DNA of 64,000 nt from Didemnitutus sp041906465 (GCA_041906465.1 JAYRJE010000005.1:248001-312000); one strand, 5' to 3'. Counted from the first letter of the stretch, positions 43,861 through 51,596 are shown. Made by a program: numbers and translations. The notes: generated from the sequence alone by a model not told the origin.

Positions 43861-46101
43861 TTAGTGCGACTCCGGCTTCGGCGCGTCAGGCGTCGTCGGT
43901 TTTTCAGTCGGCGGATTTGGCTCCGCCGTCTTTTGCTCCGCGGCCTTCATCTCTTCGAGCTGCAACGGATGCTCGTCCATCATTTCGCGTTCGGACATAC
44001 GGCCGGTGAGCCAGGCAAGGTTCATCGGATAGACATCCGGGTTGAAGATCACGAAGTAGAAGTGCCAGACGATGATCGCCAGCGTCGCGAGCACCGCTTC
44101 GTAGAAGTGGATGCTGCGCGAGATGTCGAAGCCGAGCTTGCCCATCAGACCCATCGAGGTGTTGTCGAACCACAGGATGAAACCCGTGAGCGTCATCACG
44201 ATCATGCCCCAGACCATCGCCCAATATTCGGCTTTCTCGATGTAGCAGAAGCGCGGGAACTGCGGTTTTTCCTTCGACAGACCGAGATTGAATTTCAGGA
44301 CCTTCCACGGATCCGTCAGATCGCGCCAGCGCGGGAGAATATCGAGGAACAGCTGGCGGCCATGCGCCGTGAACGCGAGATAACCGATGTGCCAGAGCGA
44401 CACCGCCAGGATCACGATGCCCGATACGCGGTGGCCGAGGCTGCGCAGCTCGAACGCCTGGCTGCTCAGGTTGCGGATCCCGACGACCCACCACGCCTCG
44501 GGGTAACGCAGCATGAAACCCGTCACAACGAGCCCCGTGAAGCTGATGCCGAGCACGGCGTGCTGGATGCGCTCGTTCACCGTCATGCGCAGGTAGAGGC
44601 GGTGCGCGACGTGCGGCTCCTCGAGCGTGCCCTTCTGCATTTCGAGTTTGCGGCGGGTCTTGCGGTAGAAATCCAGGCCGTTGTGGATCGTCATGCCGCC
44701 GATCACCACGACGATGAGGATCACGTAGATGTTCGCGATCCAGTAGAGAATCGGCGCCTGCTCCTTGTCGGCTTCATTCGCGTGCACGCGCCCGAGCGCG
44801 AAGCGCGTGTTGGCGCCCGGGTGGCACTCGCCGCAGGTGCGCGCGAGGTTCTCACGGTGAATCGTCGAGGTCGGGTCGTCCTGCGACTTGATCGCGTGCG
44901 CGCCGTGACAGCTGGCGCAATTCACCACTTCGACCGCGCCGCCGCGCACGGCGAGACCGTGATAGCTGTCCGAGAAAGTCCGAAACGCATCACTCGACAG
45001 GCCATATTTCTTCGTCAGGCGAACGGACGAGTGGCAGTCCGCGCAGACCTTTTGCGCGAGGTTGGCCTTGTGCACGGGCGAGAGCGGATCCTTGTGCCCT
45101 TTGATGTCGTGCTCGCCGTGACAGCTCGTGCAGGTGGCGGAATCGAGGTTGCCCTTTTCGAGGGCGATCGCGTGCGCACTGGCCTCGTAGTCCGAAGCCT
45201 GGTCTTGGTGACACTTCGCGCAGGTCTCCGAAATGTGCGTGCGGTTGACGTTCGCTCCCGCAACCGCGGCCCGGTTCATCTGGTGCGCGCCGTGGCAATC
45301 GACGCAGCTCGCCGCCTCCTTCTTGCCCTCGTGCAGCGCGGCACCGTGAACGGACTGCTCAAAGGAGGACACGAACTTGGCGCCCATCGCGGGCTTGCCG
45401 GCGAGTTCGGGCTTTTCGACGTGGCACGACTCGCAGAGCTCCGTCTGCGCGAGCTTCAACTCGACGGTGATGGCTTCGCCCTTCGCCGGCGCGATCGGCT
45501 CACGGTGACAGCTGAGGCAGTCCGGCATGGCGCGCTGGCCAGGCTTGCCACGGAGCGCATGCGCCGAAGCAAGGTAATCCTTCGCCGCGGCTTCGTGGCA
45601 CGCGCCACAGGACTTCACTTGTTTCTCCGGCGCGAAGGCTGAATCGGCGTGCTTCAAGCCCAGCGTCTCGTGCGTGCCATGGCAGCCGACGCACGACGTG
45701 TCCTTGTCCGCCGGCAGATTCGCGAGCGCCAAACGCGGGTGAAACGCGTGCGTCTTCGCCACTTGGTCGTGACAGCTGCGGCAATCGACCTTCGGCACAC
45801 CGGGCTCGTGCTCGGCCTCCTTGATCGTGGAGTGGCACTCGACGCACGCCAGTTGGCCGTGAACCGATTTGGCAAACTCCTCCGGCCGCACGCCCACCCA
45901 CTCCTTGGGCTTTCCCGCCTTCCTCGCTTTGAACTCGGCCTCGTGGCATTCCATGCACTCCGAGTTCGGCACGACCGGCGGCGGCTTGGCCGCCGGCGTC
46001 GCGGGCGCGGTCTGGCCGAAGGCGCTCAGCGCGCCCGCAACGATTGTAACGAACGCCAGCGCCCGGCGCGCCGAACGAAAACCTGCATCGCCGTCATTCA
46101 T
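43861..46101 (-). CDS. Multiheme cytochrome c / cytochrome b fusion (13 CxxCH)
   Basis: A 746-residue paralogue of the downstream 11-heme protein. The N-terminus has a signal segment (RRALAFVTIVAGALSAFGQT). CxxCH motifs in order: CMECH, CVECH, CRSCH, CVGCH, CGACH, CLSCH, CESCH, CVDCH, CAKCH, CTSCH, CADCH, CASCH and CGECH. Then come a TM (WIANIYVILIVVVIGGMTIH) and a cytochrome-b-like TM bundle with His in NERIQHAVLG, LGHRVSG, SLWHIGYLAF and RSIHFYEAVL. A Pro/Glu-rich tail (TAEPNPPTEKPTTPDAPKPE) ends it. SECMECHEAEFKARKAGKPK is nearly identical to the paralogue. Its promoter is bracketed by two palindromic operators. Quinol oxidation feeding periplasmic carriers is inferred. Confidence 0.85.
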   Translation of the reverse strand: MNDGDAGFRSARRALAFVTIVAGALSAFGQTAPATPAAKPPPVVPNSECMECHEAEFKARKAGKPKEWVGVRPEEFAKSVHGQLACVECHSTIKEAEHEPGVPKVDCRSCHDQVAKTHAFHPRLALANLPADKDTSCVGCHGTHETLGLKHADSAFAPEKQVKSCGACHEAAAKDYLASAHALRGKPGQRAMPDCLSCHREPIAPAKGEAITVELKLAQTELCESCHVEKPELAGKPAMGAKFVSSFEQSVHGAALHEGKKEAASCVDCHGAHQMNRAAVAGANVNRTHISETCAKCHQDQASDYEASAHAIALEKGNLDSATCTSCHGEHDIKGHKDPLSPVHKANLAQKVCADCHSSVRLTKKYGLSSDAFRTFSDSYHGLAVRGGAVEVVNCASCHGAHAIKSQDDPTSTIHRENLARTCGECHPGANTRFALGRVHANEADKEQAPILYWIANIYVILIVVVIGGMTIHNGLDFYRKTRRKLEMQKGTLEEPHVAHRLYLRMTVNERIQHAVLGISFTGLVVTGFMLRYPEAWWVVGIRNLSSQAFELRSLGHRVSGIVILAVSLWHIGYLAFTAHGRQLFLDILPRWRDLTDPWKVLKFNLGLSKEKPQFPRFCYIEKAEYWAMVWGMIVMTLTGFILWFDNTSMGLMGKLGFDISRSIHFYEAVLATLAIIVWHFYFVIFNPDVYPMNLAWLTGRMSEREMMDEHPLQLEEMKAAEQKTAEPNPPTEKPTTPDAPKPESH

Positions 46102-46235
46102 ACATTTGTCCTCACAAGCAGTGTGCGCTTTCACGCCCCGCTGCGCTGCGCAGAGGTTGGCTGCATCTGGGCGCAGGTTGGGAAAAACAGGCACCGCGTC
46201 CCGACACTTAATTCCTCCCCCCTTCCCGGGATTCA

Positions 46236-46250
46236 TGGCGTATTACGCCA
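46236..46250. promoter_or_regulatory. Palindromic operator copy 1 (downstream)
   Basis: TGGCGTATTACGCCA, a 15-bp perfect inverted repeat about a central base, extended to 17 bp by outer A/T. It lies at about +2 to +16 relative to the predicted transcription start of the 13-heme cytochrome gene. Confidence 0.7.
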
Positions 46251-46258
46251 TATTCGCG

Positions 46259-46287
46259 ATTATCACGAGTGAAGCCTCGGTGTCTGT
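46259..46287 (-). promoter_or_regulatory. Predicted sigma70-type promoter of the 13-heme cytochrome gene
   Basis: On the minus strand CAGACA (-35, 46282-46287), a 17-base spacer and GATAAT (-10, 46259-46264, five of six consensus bases). The predicted start is near 46252. The promoter sits exactly between the two palindromic operators. Confidence 0.55.
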
Positions 46288-46293
46288 AAATCG

Positions 46294-46308
46294 TGGCGTA
46301 TTACGCCA
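46294..46308. promoter_or_regulatory. Palindromic operator copy 2 (upstream)
   Basis: TGGCGTATTACGCCA, identical to copy 1. Its centre is 58 bp from that of copy 1 and about 49 bases upstream of the predicted transcription start, with its edge six bases from the -35 element. Confidence 0.7.
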
Positions 46309-46350
46309 TGATCGCCTCCGGCCGGTTTCCGGCTGAATCGCCAGGCGGGC

Positions 46351-46387
46351 AAAACGACACCCGGCGCGGACCTTGCGGTCCGCGCCG
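46351..46387 (-). terminator. Hairpin terminator after the small cytochrome c gene
   Basis: On the minus strand CGGCGCGGACC, loop GCAA, GGTCCGCGCCG, then GGTGTCGTTTT. Very stable stem but the T tract is displaced, so termination may be partial. It separates the small cytochrome gene from the operator-controlled promoter. Confidence 0.6.
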
Positions 46388-46475
46388 GCATCACTGACCT
46401 ATGAACCTAGGGTAACTAAGAGTCGCTTCGCCCGTGACGCCGCGCTGGGCAGCGCGACACCACGGGCAAATTCAT

Positions 46476-46811
46476 TCAGGGTTTCAGCTGGCGGATGAAC
46501 GCCACGAGGTCCTTCGCGTCCTGCTCGGACAGCTCGTCCTTGAAGCCCTTCATCGTCGTCTTCCCGTTCTGCACATAGCCTTCGAGAATGGCTTTCAGCA
46601 TCGCGTCATCCTTCATCTCGGCTTGCACCTTCGGGTCGGTGTAGTCGCGCACCTTGAGCTTCTTGCCTTGTTTGGTCTGAGCCTTGCCATCCGCACCGTG
46701 GCAGGACGCGCAGGAAGCTTCCCAGTTTTCCGCAGCGGTGGCGGCAAACGACAAGCCGGCGGTGAAAGCCAGCGCGAAGCCGGCGAGAGCGATCTTGGAC
46801 ACAGTTTTCAT
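46476..46811 (-). CDS. Small class I c-type cytochrome
   Basis: A 111-residue exported monoheme cytochrome. The signal peptide MKTVSKIALAGFALAFTAGL is followed by SFAATAAENW, then the heme motif CASCH in WEASCASCHGADGKAQTKQG. A sixth-ligand Met is likely in GKTTMKGFKDELSEQDAKDL, as in cytochrome c of the c6/c551 kind. It probably shuttles electrons in the periplasm, possibly from the multiheme fusion proteins encoded next. It has its own terminator, so transcription may be separate. Confidence 0.88.
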   Translation of the reverse strand: MKTVSKIALAGFALAFTAGLSFAATAAENWEASCASCHGADGKAQTKQGKKLKVRDYTDPKVQAEMKDDAMLKAILEGYVQNGKTTMKGFKDELSEQDAKDLVAFIRQLKP

Positions 46812-47031
46812 GGGATTCGGGGTTGCCCACGACAGCGCGCCGCGTGTTTCCGTCGATTGAGCCGGTGCGGTGATCGTCATCGTGCAGCGAATGGGTTTTC
46901 TGCACCGAGATGCGTGGCTCCCAGTGCGGACATTATGCCACAGAAAACATCGCCCGCCTCCGCAGGAGTTGCGGAGCCGCGAGCATCGATTGCCCAACGG
47001 CGGTCCCCTTCGACCGGCACGACGCGCGCGC

Positions 47032-48201
47032 CTACTTCAGCATCCGCACGCGACGATGCTTCTGCGGAAACTGCAGCGTCACCACCGTGCCCAAGCCTTC
47101 CTTGCTCTCGATGCCGACGTGCCCGCCGTGGTCGCGCAAAATGCGCTGCACGATCATCAGGCCGAGCCCATGCCCGCTGGGCTTCGTCGTGTGGTAAGGG
47201 GAAAACAGTTTGGCCATGTCCGCGGCCTTGATGCCGCTGCCCGTATCGGCGAACGCCACGTAGACCGAATCGTCGTCCGTGCGCACGCGCACGCTCAACC
47301 GGCCACCGGGCGACATCGCCTCCATCGCGTTCTTCACCAAATTGAAGAACACCTGCTTCAACTGATCGCGATCGGCCATGATCACCGGCGTGCTCGCCGG
47401 CAGTTCACCGTCGACGTTGAGCCCGCGGTCCTCGAGCTCGCGCGCCTGGAAACGCAACACGTCCTCGATCACCTCGACGACATTCACCTCCGCGAGGTCC
47501 GGCGGGCGCGGGCGAATGGCCTCGAGAAAATTTTTGATGATGCCGTCGAGCCGCGACACTTCGTCCGAGCAGATGCGCACCGATTCGGCCAGCGCGTCGC
47601 CATCCTTGGTTCCGCGCAGCTTCCGCAGCCGCCGTTCGATCAGTTGCAGGTGAATCGTGAGGGAGTTGAGTGGATTCCCGAGTTCGTGCGCCACCCCGGC
47701 CGCGAGCAGCAGAATGGACGAGACACGCTCGTTCTCGATCAGCTCCTCGGTGCTTTTTTTCTCATTCGTGATATCCGTCAGGATGATCGCGTAACGCATC
47801 GCGCCACCCGGCCCTTCGTGAAACGGCACGCGATAAAGCCGGACGACCCGCGGCTGGGGGTAGCTCAGTTCGAACTCGCGCGTGACGAGCGGGGAAGTGC
47901 TCGGCGCGTGATCGGCACTCCCGTCGCCCAACGAAGCACGCAATCCCGGCACGAGGCGCCACAGCGAACCACCGGCCGCACCGTCCCTCAACCCGATCAG
48001 CCGCATCGCCGCTTCGTTCGCATAGTCGATCTCGCCATCGGCATCGATGACCAGCACGCCCTCTTGCAACGTATTGAACACCGACTCCAGCAGCGCGCGC
48101 TCGCGCACCAGACGCTGCACGAGGTTTTGCAGATTGGCTTGGTCGAGCTGGTCAAGCCGGCCGAGAACCTTGTCGAGGGAGCTGTGCTTCTTGCCTGCCA
48201 T
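47032..48201 (-). CDS. PAS-containing sensor histidine kinase
   Basis: A 389-residue soluble histidine kinase. An N-terminal coiled coil (about 10-40) and one PAS domain (TLQEGVLVIDADGEIDYANE, about 44-148) precede the dimerisation domain with phospho-acceptor His172 in AGVAHELGNPLNSL. HATPase boxes follow: N-box QVFFNLVKNAMEAM, G1 FADTGSGIK, then SGHGLGLMIVQRILRDHGGH. No TM, so it senses a cytosolic or redox signal. No response regulator is adjacent; it lies upstream of the small cytochrome gene on the same strand. The AHELGN box is of the NtrB/AtoS type, suggesting a sigma54 activator as partner elsewhere. Confidence 0.88.
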   Translation of the reverse strand: MAGKKHSSLDKVLGRLDQLDQANLQNLVQRLVRERALLESVFNTLQEGVLVIDADGEIDYANEAAMRLIGLRDGAAGGSLWRLVPGLRASLGDGSADHAPSTSPLVTREFELSYPQPRVVRLYRVPFHEGPGGAMRYAIILTDITNEKKSTEELIENERVSSILLLAAGVAHELGNPLNSLTIHLQLIERRLRKLRGTKDGDALAESVRICSDEVSRLDGIIKNFLEAIRPRPPDLAEVNVVEVIEDVLRFQARELEDRGLNVDGELPASTPVIMADRDQLKQVFFNLVKNAMEAMSPGGRLSVRVRTDDDSVYVAFADTGSGIKAADMAKLFSPYHTTKPSGHGLGLMIVQRILRDHGGHVGIESKEGLGTVVTLQFPQKHRRVRMLK

Positions 48202-48251
48202 GGCGAACGTGTCCGCTACTCAGCACGGAGCGAGCGGATGCGTCAAGGGAG

Positions 48252-48273
48252 GGCGCGGACTCCGCTCCGCGCC
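48252..48273. repeat. GGCGCGGA palindrome
   Basis: GGCGCGGA, loop CTCCGC, TCCGCGCC: a perfect 8-bp stem preceded by GGAGG. Outermost left part of a composite repeat cluster 48252-48407. Confidence 0.45.
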
Positions 48274-48290
48274 GCAGCAACCGGACATCT

Positions 48291-48353
48291 TGTGGGAGCG
48301 ACCTGGGCACAACGCTTGGCGCACGCCGCCGCTGCCCGGCGCCAGGTCGCGAG
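48291..48353. repeat. TGTGGGAGCG-family repeat with long stem
   Basis: TGTGGGAGCGACCTGGGC at the left pairs with GCGCCAGGTCGCGA at the right (stem GCGACCTGG / CCAGGTCGC). Confidence 0.5.
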
Positions 48354-48381
48354 CAGTTCACTCGGACAGCGAACCCATCAC

Positions 48382-48407
48382 GGCGGCGAAGAGACTCGCC
48401 GCCCTAC
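48382..48407. repeat. GTAGGG palindrome overlapping the rnhB stop codon
   Basis: GGCGGCGA, loop AGAGAC, TCGCCGCC, CTAC. On the minus strand it starts GTAGGGCGGCGAG, and the TAG inside GTAGGG is the stop codon of rnhB. Confidence 0.65.
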
Positions 48408-49189
48408 CCGTGGTCCGGCGCCGCGTCCTCGCCGAAAAACGTCAGCTGCCCCTCGAGATCGCGCGGCTGCGCGAAGAGTTTGCGCAGGAAGCTGTCGCGG
48501 TGCGCCGCACACCGACCGAGCCGCAAGACCGCCTCACGATGCTCCTCGGTGCCGTAACCCTTGTGCTGCGCGAAACCATAGCCGATGTGCACCTGATCCA
48601 GCGCGTCCATCATGCGGTCGCGCGTGACCTTGGCGACGATCGACGCCATTGCGATGCACAGCGACCGCGCGTCGCCGTTCACGAGTCCCTCGTGCGGATA
48701 CGGAAAATGCCGCAACGGCAGACCGTCCACGAGCACCTTGCACGAAACCGTCGGCTGGAACGCCGATCGCTCCGCCTCACTCGCAAAAAGATCCGGCTCG
48801 GTCTTCCGCTCGAACGCCGTCGGTGGGTAAATCTGCTCGAGCGCGCGGCGCATCGCGAGCTTCGTGGCCCCGAGGATGTTCAACGTCTCGATCTCGGCGA
48901 CCGTCGCCACGCCGAACGTCGCATGAATCTGTCCGGCACGCGCGAGTTCGTCGAACTCGGTCCACAGTTCCTCGCGCTGTTCGGCGCTGAGCTGCTTCGA
49001 GTCGTTCACCCGCCCACCTTTGGCGACCGCCCATTTCCCCTCGAGAAACTCCCGCGAGACGAGCACCGCGCCCGCGACCACTGGCCCCGCCAGCGCGCCG
49101 CGGCCGGCCTCGTCGACGCCGATGAGTCCCTCGAAGCCGTAGATCTGCTTCAGGTCGAATCCGCGGAGCTGGCGACGCTTCACCGGCAC
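48404..49189 (-). CDS. rnhB: Ribonuclease HII
   Basis: A 261-residue enzyme that cuts RNA in RNA-DNA hybrids, including single ribonucleotides in DNA. Active-site Asp26 and Glu27 are in GLIGVDEAGRGALAGPVVAG; further acidic residues lie in VNDSKQLSAEQRE and ASIVAKVTRDRMMDALDQVH. Start choice: no ATG is available; a GTG giving MPVKRRQLRGFDLKQIYGFE is favoured, since further upstream the frame runs through a palindromic repeat. A second GTG two codons later is possible. The stop codon TAG is supplied by a GTAGGG repeat. RNase HIII is encoded just upstream. Confidence 0.88.
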   Translation of the reverse strand: MPVKRRQLRGFDLKQIYGFEGLIGVDEAGRGALAGPVVAGAVLVSREFLEGKWAVAKGGRVNDSKQLSAEQREELWTEFDELARAGQIHATFGVATVAEIETLNILGATKLAMRRALEQIYPPTAFERKTEPDLFASEAERSAFQPTVSCKVLVDGLPLRHFPYPHEGLVNGDARSLCIAMASIVAKVTRDRMMDALDQVHIGYGFAQHKGYGTEEHREAVLRLGRCAAHRDSFLRKLFAQPRDLEGQLTFFGEDAAPDHG

Positions 49190-49198
49190 GGCAAACGG

Positions 49199-49257
49199 GT
49201 GGCAGCGAGCTTGCTCGCGGCTGAATCGAATGAGTCGCGAGCCAGCTCGCTCCCACA
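49199..49257. repeat. REPIN-like pair of the TGTGGGAGCGAGC family
   Basis: The left unit GTGGCAGCGAGCTTGCTCGC faces the right unit GTCGCGAGCCAGCTCGCTCC followed by CACA. It ends ten bases before the rnhB start codon and separates rnhB from rnhC. Confidence 0.65.
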
Positions 49258-49304
49258 ATTTTCAGAGTTTCGCTCCGATCGCAGAGACATCGAGAAACGC
49301 CTCC

Positions 49305-50315
49305 TCACCGCCGCCACTCCGTCTTTTCCTTCGGCTCCTTCAGCGGCAGCTCGTCGAGTTTGCCCGCCGCCGACACCACCTCGTAGCTCGTGCGGAAGTG
49401 TAGTTTCGCAAAGCGCGGCAGCGCGCGCGCGCCGAATTTTTCGATGATCGCGGCCGCCTGCGCCTTCGCCAGCGCGCCCGCGCCGAACTGCAGCTTGTCG
49501 CCGAACTCACGCGACAGCTCGCGCATCTGGCGCACGAACTCCGCGCGCGCGATCACTGACGCCGCGGCGACCACCGGGTCTTCTTCCGCTTTCGTGCGCA
49601 TCTCCAGGTTGAAACGCTCGAGGCCGCGCTTCTTCAGCTCACGTTGCACGAGCGGTTCCTTCGAAAACTGGTCGAGCAGGCCGCGCGGCACCCATTTTTT
49701 CTGCAACGCCGCCTCGAGCGCACGCGCGTGCTGCCAGGCGAGCAGGCGATTCAGATTCGCCGTGGGCTTCGCCATCAGCTCGTTGTATTTCGCCATGCTG
49801 CAATAGACGACCTCGACGACCACGCCCGGCGCATTGCGGATGACGTCGTCGAGTTTCAGAATCTGCGAATCCTCGATGCTCTTCGAATCGCGCACGCCGG
49901 CCTTGCGCCACGCTTCGATCGCCGAGCGTTCAGCGATGACCGTCGCCGCCACGACCGGCCCGAAGAGATCGCCCTTGCCCGATTCGTCGAGGCCCGCATG
50001 CGGCTCGAACCACTCGGGGTGATGCACGTCATCGTAGCCGAGCTTCGCCTGGCCGGTGACCTCGGCTTCGATCACGTTCTGCACGAAGTCTTCGGTCTCC
50101 TTGCCGGCCACGACGACCTTGCCGCTGGTGTAGGCGGTGACGTTGACCTTCGGACCTTTGAAGGCAAACCGCGCATACGGCACCTCGACCTCCTCCCAAT
50201 ACTTCTTCGCCACGGCGGCGCGCAGTTTCTCCATCTGCGCGTCGTCGAGCTTGATCGTGTAAGTGGTGAGCGCCTTCGGCTTTTCTTCCGCGGCGTCGTC
50301 GAACCGTTTCGGCAT
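49305..50315 (-). CDS. rnhC: Ribonuclease HIII
   Basis: A 336-residue type 2 RNase H. It has an N-terminal TBP-like substrate-binding domain (TYTIKLDDAQMEKLRAAVAK, then ARFAFKGPKVNVTAYTSGKV) and the catalytic domain beginning AGLDESGKGDLFGPVV (Asp110, Glu111, Asp116). AGVRDSKSIEDSQIL, MAKYNELMAKPTANLNRLLA and EEDPVVAAASVIARAEFVRQ match RNase HIII rather than HII. Both enzymes being adjacent is unusual. The ATG gives the family start. Its divergent promoter with mutY lies inside a long inverted repeat. Confidence 0.88.
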   Translation of the reverse strand: MPKRFDDAAEEKPKALTTYTIKLDDAQMEKLRAAVAKKYWEEVEVPYARFAFKGPKVNVTAYTSGKVVVAGKETEDFVQNVIEAEVTGQAKLGYDDVHHPEWFEPHAGLDESGKGDLFGPVVAATVIAERSAIEAWRKAGVRDSKSIEDSQILKLDDVIRNAPGVVVEVVYCSMAKYNELMAKPTANLNRLLAWQHARALEAALQKKWVPRGLLDQFSKEPLVQRELKKRGLERFNLEMRTKAEEDPVVAAASVIARAEFVRQMRELSREFGDKLQFGAGALAKAQAAAIIEKFGARALPRFAKLHFRTSYEVVSAAGKLDELPLKEPKEKTEWRR

Positions 50316-50326
50316 GGGGCTGAGGT

Positions 50327-50468
50327 GGCCACAAAGAGGCACAAAAATACACGAAAAACTTTCCGAGACACTCATCTCGCGCCGAGCGAGCCGGCGGAGT
50401 GGACGCGACGGCCAAAACCCTCCTTCCCTCCCGGCCCTTTTTGTGTCTTCTCGTGCCTTTTCGTGGCC
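50327..50468. repeat. Long inverted repeat (GGCCACAAA...TTTCGTGGCC) in the rnhC-mutY spacer
   Basis: Left arm GGCCACAAAGAGGCACAAAA, continuing to 50358; right arm 50438-50468 ending GTGCCTTTTCGTGGCC. The arms are about 31 bases with roughly five mismatches and one gap. The CTTTTTGTG-C-TTTTTGTGGCC pattern is known to me as a recurring intergenic repeat in environmental genomes. The mutY GTG start codon is within the right arm. Confidence 0.65.
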
Positions 50469-51500
50469 AATCCCTCTGCGCAACTCACCGCCCGCCGCGC
50501 CGCCTTCCACCGCGCGCTCCACGACTGGTATCGCACGCACCTGCGCGATCTGCCGTGGCGCCGGGCGCCGTCGCTCTACAAGACGGTCGTCTCGGAGTTC
50601 ATGCTCCAGCAAACGCAGGTTGCGACCGTGCTGCCCTACTTCGACCGCTGGCTGCGCGAGTTGCCCGATTTCGCCGCCCTCGCCGCGGCGCCCGAGGCGA
50701 AGGTGATGAAGCTCTGGGAGGGACTCGGCTACTACTCCCGCGCCCGCAATCTCCACAAACTCGCCCAAGCCGTCGTGGCGATGCCCACGCCGCCACGCAC
50801 GCCCGCCGACTGGCGCGAACTGCCGGGCATCGGCCCTTACACGTCCGCCGCGATCACGAGCATCGCCCTCGGCGAACCCGCCGCGTGCGTCGACGGCAAC
50901 GTCGTGCGCATCCTCGCGCGACTCACGGGCGAGACCAAGTGCTTCGCCACCGGCGTCGACGCCGCGAAGCATTTCACGCCGCTCGCCGACGCGCTGATCG
51001 TCGGCGCTCCCGCGGGCGACCACAATCAAGCGATGATGGAGCTCGGTGCGACCGTCTGCTTCCGCGCCAAGCCGCTCTGCCTCACGTGCCCCGTCGCTGA
51101 GTTCTGCGCCGCGCGCCGCGCCGGCAATCAGGAATCGCTCCCGCGCTTCGCCCCGAAGCAAATCGAGCAAAGGTCCGTGGCGCGGATTTTCGTCGTCGAT
51201 CGCGGCCGCCTGCTCCTCCGCCGCGGCAGCGCCAATGCGAAGCGCCTCGCCGGCGTGCACGAGCTGCCCGAGGCGCACGACCTCGGGGTGAAACCCGGCG
51301 CCTCCGCGCTGCTCGCCACGAAGCGCCGCACGATCACGCGTTTTCAGATCACGGAGCAAATTTACGCCATCACCGCCGATGCCGCGCTCCGCAAACGCAT
51401 CGCCGACGACGGCACGCTCGAATGGGTCGCACCCGACGAACTCGACCGCGTCACGCTCTCCGGCCCGCACAAGCGCTGGATCGCGGAGTTGCTGGGGTAG
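50463..51500 (+). CDS. mutY: A/G-specific adenine DNA glycosylase
   Basis: A 345-residue base-excision repair glycosylase that removes adenine opposite 8-oxoguanine. HhH-GPD domain: LPWRRAPSLYKTVVSEFMLQ with the catalytic Glu, then LPGIGPYTSAAITSIALGEP and VDGNVVRILARL with the catalytic Asp. The 4Fe-4S cluster ligands are spaced CFRAKPLCLTCPVAEFC. A C-terminal NUDIX-like 8-oxoG recognition domain starts at about residue 240. No ATG is available upstream of the conserved part; the GTG inside the inverted repeat is the best start. The TAG stop falls in a GTAGG repeat end. Confidence 0.88.
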   Translation: MANPSAQLTARRAAFHRALHDWYRTHLRDLPWRRAPSLYKTVVSEFMLQQTQVATVLPYFDRWLRELPDFAALAAAPEAKVMKLWEGLGYYSRARNLHKLAQAVVAMPTPPRTPADWRELPGIGPYTSAAITSIALGEPAACVDGNVVRILARLTGETKCFATGVDAAKHFTPLADALIVGAPAGDHNQAMMELGATVCFRAKPLCLTCPVAEFCAARRAGNQESLPRFAPKQIEQRSVARIFVVDRGRLLLRRGSANAKRLAGVHELPEAHDLGVKPGASALLATKRRTITRFQITEQIYAITADAALRKRIADDGTLEWVAPDELDRVTLSGPHKRWIAELLG

Positions 51501-51596
51501 GTTCGACTTGGGCCGGAGCATCGACCGCGTCGTTCGCGGACGACGACCGCAAACGCGACTCGAGCCGGACCGCTCGAAGCCGGTCCTCCCTCACGC
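51497..51596. repeat. REPIN-like element filling the mutY-epimerase gap
   Basis: The left end GTAGGTTCGACTTGGGCC contains the mutY stop codon TAG. The right end, read on the minus strand, is GTGAGGGAGGACCGGCTTCG and contains the TGA stop of the epimerase gene. Inner stem on the right: GGACCG-GCTTCGAG-CGGTCC. The two convergent genes are separated by nothing else. Confidence 0.5.

Noticed and set aside
50072..50371. Small frames with FRVFLCLFVAT and similar
   Set aside because: Translation of the GGCCACAAA inverted-repeat arms; no independent coding signal.
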